Below are positions 6,316-7,743 of a stretch of 7,743 nt of DNA, piece after piece. Made by a program: the position numbers and the translations under genes. The notes under the pieces are model-generated. The model searched no databases. It was not told the origin of the DNA and saw only the letters and a list, made by a program, of their open reading frames with translations. How positions within the stretch are numbered: position 1 is the first letter of the stretch; every line of letters begins with the position of its first letter. The DNA is taken from positions 1 through 7,743 of the forward strand of contig JAUJMI010000159.1 of assembly GCA_030446945.1 (NCBI GenBank), in the 5' to 3' direction. Source of the DNA: Longimicrobium sp. GTDB lineage: Bacteria; Gemmatimonadota; Gemmatimonadetes; Longimicrobiales; Longimicrobiaceae.

Positions 6316-7398
6316 GTGCCCAAACCCGCCGCACACCCCCTCCGCGACTCCGTGCGTGACGCCCGGAACCTTCCCGGCACCTACCGGTTCCTGGCGGCCG
6401 ACGGGGAGATCGTCTACGTAGGGAAGTCGAAGCAGATCCGCACCCGCCTCCTCTCCTACTTCCGCGCGCGCCCCCAGGAAAAGGGGTACCGCGTCGTGAA
6501 CGAGGCGGGATCCATAGCGTGGGAGTACGAGCCGAGCGAGTTCGCCGCGCTCCTTCGTGAGCTGGAGCTGATCAAGCGCTTCCGCCCGCGCCTCAACGTG
6601 CAGCACAAGCGCGACGGGCGGTACTCCTTCCTGAAGCTCACCGGCGGGGCCGTACCCAAGCTGGCGGTGGTGAACGCGGTAAGCGACGACCGCGCCGCCT
6701 ACTACGGCCCCTTCCGCGGCGGGCGCCGGGTGATGGAGGCGGTGCGCGAGCTGAACGACGTGCTGGGCCTGCGCGACTGCGCGCTCACCACGCCCATGCG
6801 CTTCTCGGACCAGCCGGACCTCTTCGCCTTCGAGCGCACCCCCGGCTGCCACCGCGCCGAGCTGAAGCTGTGCCTGGGCCCCTGCGCCGCCCTCACCACC
6901 CAGGCAGAGTACCGCAAGCGGGTGGATCTGCTGCGCGCCTTCCTCAACGGCGATGCGGACGAGCCGCTGGCCTGGCTCAACGCGCGCATGCTGGCGGCGG
7001 CGGAGCGGTGGGACTTCGAGTACGCCGCCGCCGTGCGCGAGCGGATCCGGAGGATGGAGGGGCTCCGCGACGAGTTCGCCCGCCTGCGCGAGGCGCTGGA
7101 CACCCTCTCCTTCCTTTACCGCGTCCCTTGCGCACGGGGACTGGACCACCGCGTGTACCTGATCCGCCGCGGCACCGTGCGCGCCGTAGTCTCGGCGCCG
7201 GACTCGCAGGCGGAGCAGCGGCGGCTGTCCCGGCTGGCGGAGGAGCACTTCGGCCCGCCCGAGCCGAACAGCGCGCTCGTTTCCAAGCACCAGGTGGACG
7301 AAATCCTCCTGATCGCGCGCTGGTTTCGCATGAATCCGCGCGAGCTGGAGGCCACCGTGGCACCCGAGCGAGTCGATGCGGTCCCGCTCAGCGCGTGA
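6316..7398 (+). CDS. UvrC/Cho-like GIY-YIG excision nuclease, lacking the C-terminal nuclease half
   Basis: The 360-residue protein matches the N-terminal part of UvrC, which makes the 3' incision in nucleotide excision repair. The GIY-YIG domain (about 19-100) has GTY (21-23), YVGKS (34-38) with Lys37, Arg44, the catalytic-position Glu82 in RELELI and Asn94 in RPRLN. A cysteine-rich segment follows (C155, C178, C186, C190). The C-x7-C-x3-C end matches the cysteines that bind the iron-sulfur cluster in E. coli UvrC. A UVR (UvrB-contacting) helical hairpin is at about 219-252, with ARMLAAAERWDFEYAAAVRE. A further 110 residues of less certain fold follow. The UvrC RNase H-like nuclease and HhH domains are missing. 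E. coli Cho (about 295 residues) is the nearest concept; the second half of actinobacterial DEDD exonuclease-Cho fusions is another. GTG at 6316 is my choice; TTG at 6274 would add 14 unlikely residues. A TATCTT box (6270-6275) lies 41 bp upstream, with no good -35. Confidence 0.88.
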   Translation: MPKPAAHPLRDSVRDARNLPGTYRFLAADGEIVYVGKSKQIRTRLLSYFRARPQEKGYRVVNEAGSIAWEYEPSEFAALLRELELIKRFRPRLNVQHKRDGRYSFLKLTGGAVPKLAVVNAVSDDRAAYYGPFRGGRRVMEAVRELNDVLGLRDCALTTPMRFSDQPDLFAFERTPGCHRAELKLCLGPCAALTTQAEYRKRVDLLRAFLNGDADEPLAWLNARMLAAAERWDFEYAAAVRERIRRMEGLRDEFARLREALDTLSFLYRVPCARGLDHRVYLIRRGTVRAVVSAPDSQAEQRRLSRLAEEHFGPPEPNSALVSKHQVDEILLIARWFRMNPRELEATVAPERVDAVPLSA

Positions 7399-7404
7399 GA
7401 TCCG

Positions 7405-7459
7405 CGCGTGTGGCACACGCGTTGCGCCCGCGCAGGGCCGTTCCGCGTGCGCGCGGCCC
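7405..7459. terminator. Two inverted repeats between the nuclease and lipoprotein genes, possible terminator
   Basis: Seven bases after the nuclease stop lies CGCGTGTG-g-CACACGCG (7405-7421), a perfect 17-bp odd palindrome able to form a 7-bp stem with a GGC loop. A second repeat, GGGCCG (7435-7440) with CGGCCC (7454-7459), encloses 13 bases. Neither is followed by a U-tract, so intrinsic termination would be weak. The first could instead be an operator for the downstream gene. Confidence 0.35.
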
Positions 7460-7486
7460 CTGACCATCACAGACCAAGGCATCCAG

Positions 7487-7743
7487 ATGCGGAGCACCCT
7501 CCGCACCCTGCTCCTCCTCGTCGCGGCCGCGCTCCCGGCGTGCGACGACGCGCGCCCGGAAGCGGCGGCGCTGGCGCCCACGGACAGCGCGGCGCGCCAG
7601 GAAGACCCCCGCGCCCTCTACGGCGCCACCAGCGCGGAGAACATCCGCGTCGTCCCGGTGGAGATCGACGTCGCCGACCTCCCGGCGGGGTGGAACGGGA
7701 TGAAGATCGCCGCCCTCTCCGACTTCCAGCTCGGCCTCTGGCC
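7487..7743 (+). CDS. Metallophosphoesterase-like lipoprotein, N-terminal 85 residues (runs off right edge)
   Basis: The protein opens with a lipoprotein signal peptide: basic MRSTLR, a Leu/Ala-rich core (8-16) and the lipobox L16-P17-A18-C19, so Cys19 would be lipidated after export. The residues after Cys19 are Asp-Asp; in E. coli an Asp at +2 favours retention in the inner membrane, though that rule is not universal. A low-complexity Ala/Asp/Pro linker (20-45) follows. Then VEIDVADLPAGWNGMKIAALSD (58-79) resembles the start of calcineurin-like phosphoesterases of the YkuE type, where a strand leads to the first metal-binding motif. That motif here is D79-F-Q81-L-G, with Gln in place of the usual His. 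The ATG at 7487 has only a modest AAGG upstream. The other metal motifs lie beyond the window, so the assignment rests on the N-terminus. Confidence 0.68.
   Translation, partial: MRSTLRTLLLLVAAALPACDDARPEAAALAPTDSAARQEDPRALYGATSAENIRVVPVEIDVADLPAGWNGMKIAALSDFQLGLW

Noticed and set aside
6199..7581. Long minus-strand frame opposite the Cho-like gene
   Set aside because: The opposite strand carries GIY-YIG and UVR motifs; this frame shows no domain and crosses a gene boundary.
7399..7743. Possibility that the Cho-like gene is a frameshifted full-length uvrC
   Set aside because: The sequence after the stop has hairpins and then a signal peptide start; no RNase H-like or HhH coding was seen in any frame.

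Overview
The window is GC-rich bacterial chromosome, probably about 70% G+C judged by eye. The proteins, the GTG starts and a decayed RCC1-repeat gene would fit Gemmatimonadota, Longimicrobium-like in particular. That placement is an inference from protein flavour and cannot be confirmed from the sequence alone. I see no tRNA, rRNA, CRISPR array or insertion sequence.

Layout. Positions 1-907 (minus strand) carry an Lrp/AsnC-family regulator, which overlaps by 8 nt the GTG start of an EamA/DMT-type exporter that runs off the left edge. Divergent from them at 1097-2269 (plus) is a PLP enzyme of the cystathionine gamma-synthase/gamma-lyase group. The 189-bp region between the divergent starts holds three inverted repeats with centres about 31 bp apart, which look like a phased operator for the Lrp protein. 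Together these read as a sulfur amino acid module of sensor, transsulfuration enzyme and exporter.

Positions 2270-2783 contain no intact gene. They hold a strong hairpin terminator (2291-2325), a second palindrome (2334-2348), a minus-strand remnant of an RCC1-repeat protein (2349-2594), and a purD promoter with a palindrome in its spacer and related half-sites upstream.

Positions 2784-4884 hold purD (glycinamide ribonucleotide synthetase) and mutM (formamidopyrimidine-DNA glycosylase), overlapping by 8 nt and so probably translationally coupled. Then follow an unrecognised cytoplasmic TPR-like helical-repeat protein (4936-6204) and a short UvrC/Cho-type GIY-YIG nuclease (6316-7398). The nuclease keeps the UVR domain and a four-cysteine cluster but lacks the UvrC C-terminal nuclease half. 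MutM and the Cho-like protein are both DNA repair enzymes, so 4066-7398 may be a loose repair neighbourhood around a gene of unknown function.

The right edge (7487 onward) begins a lipoprotein with a metallophosphoesterase domain whose first metal motif reads D-x-Q instead of the usual D-x-H.
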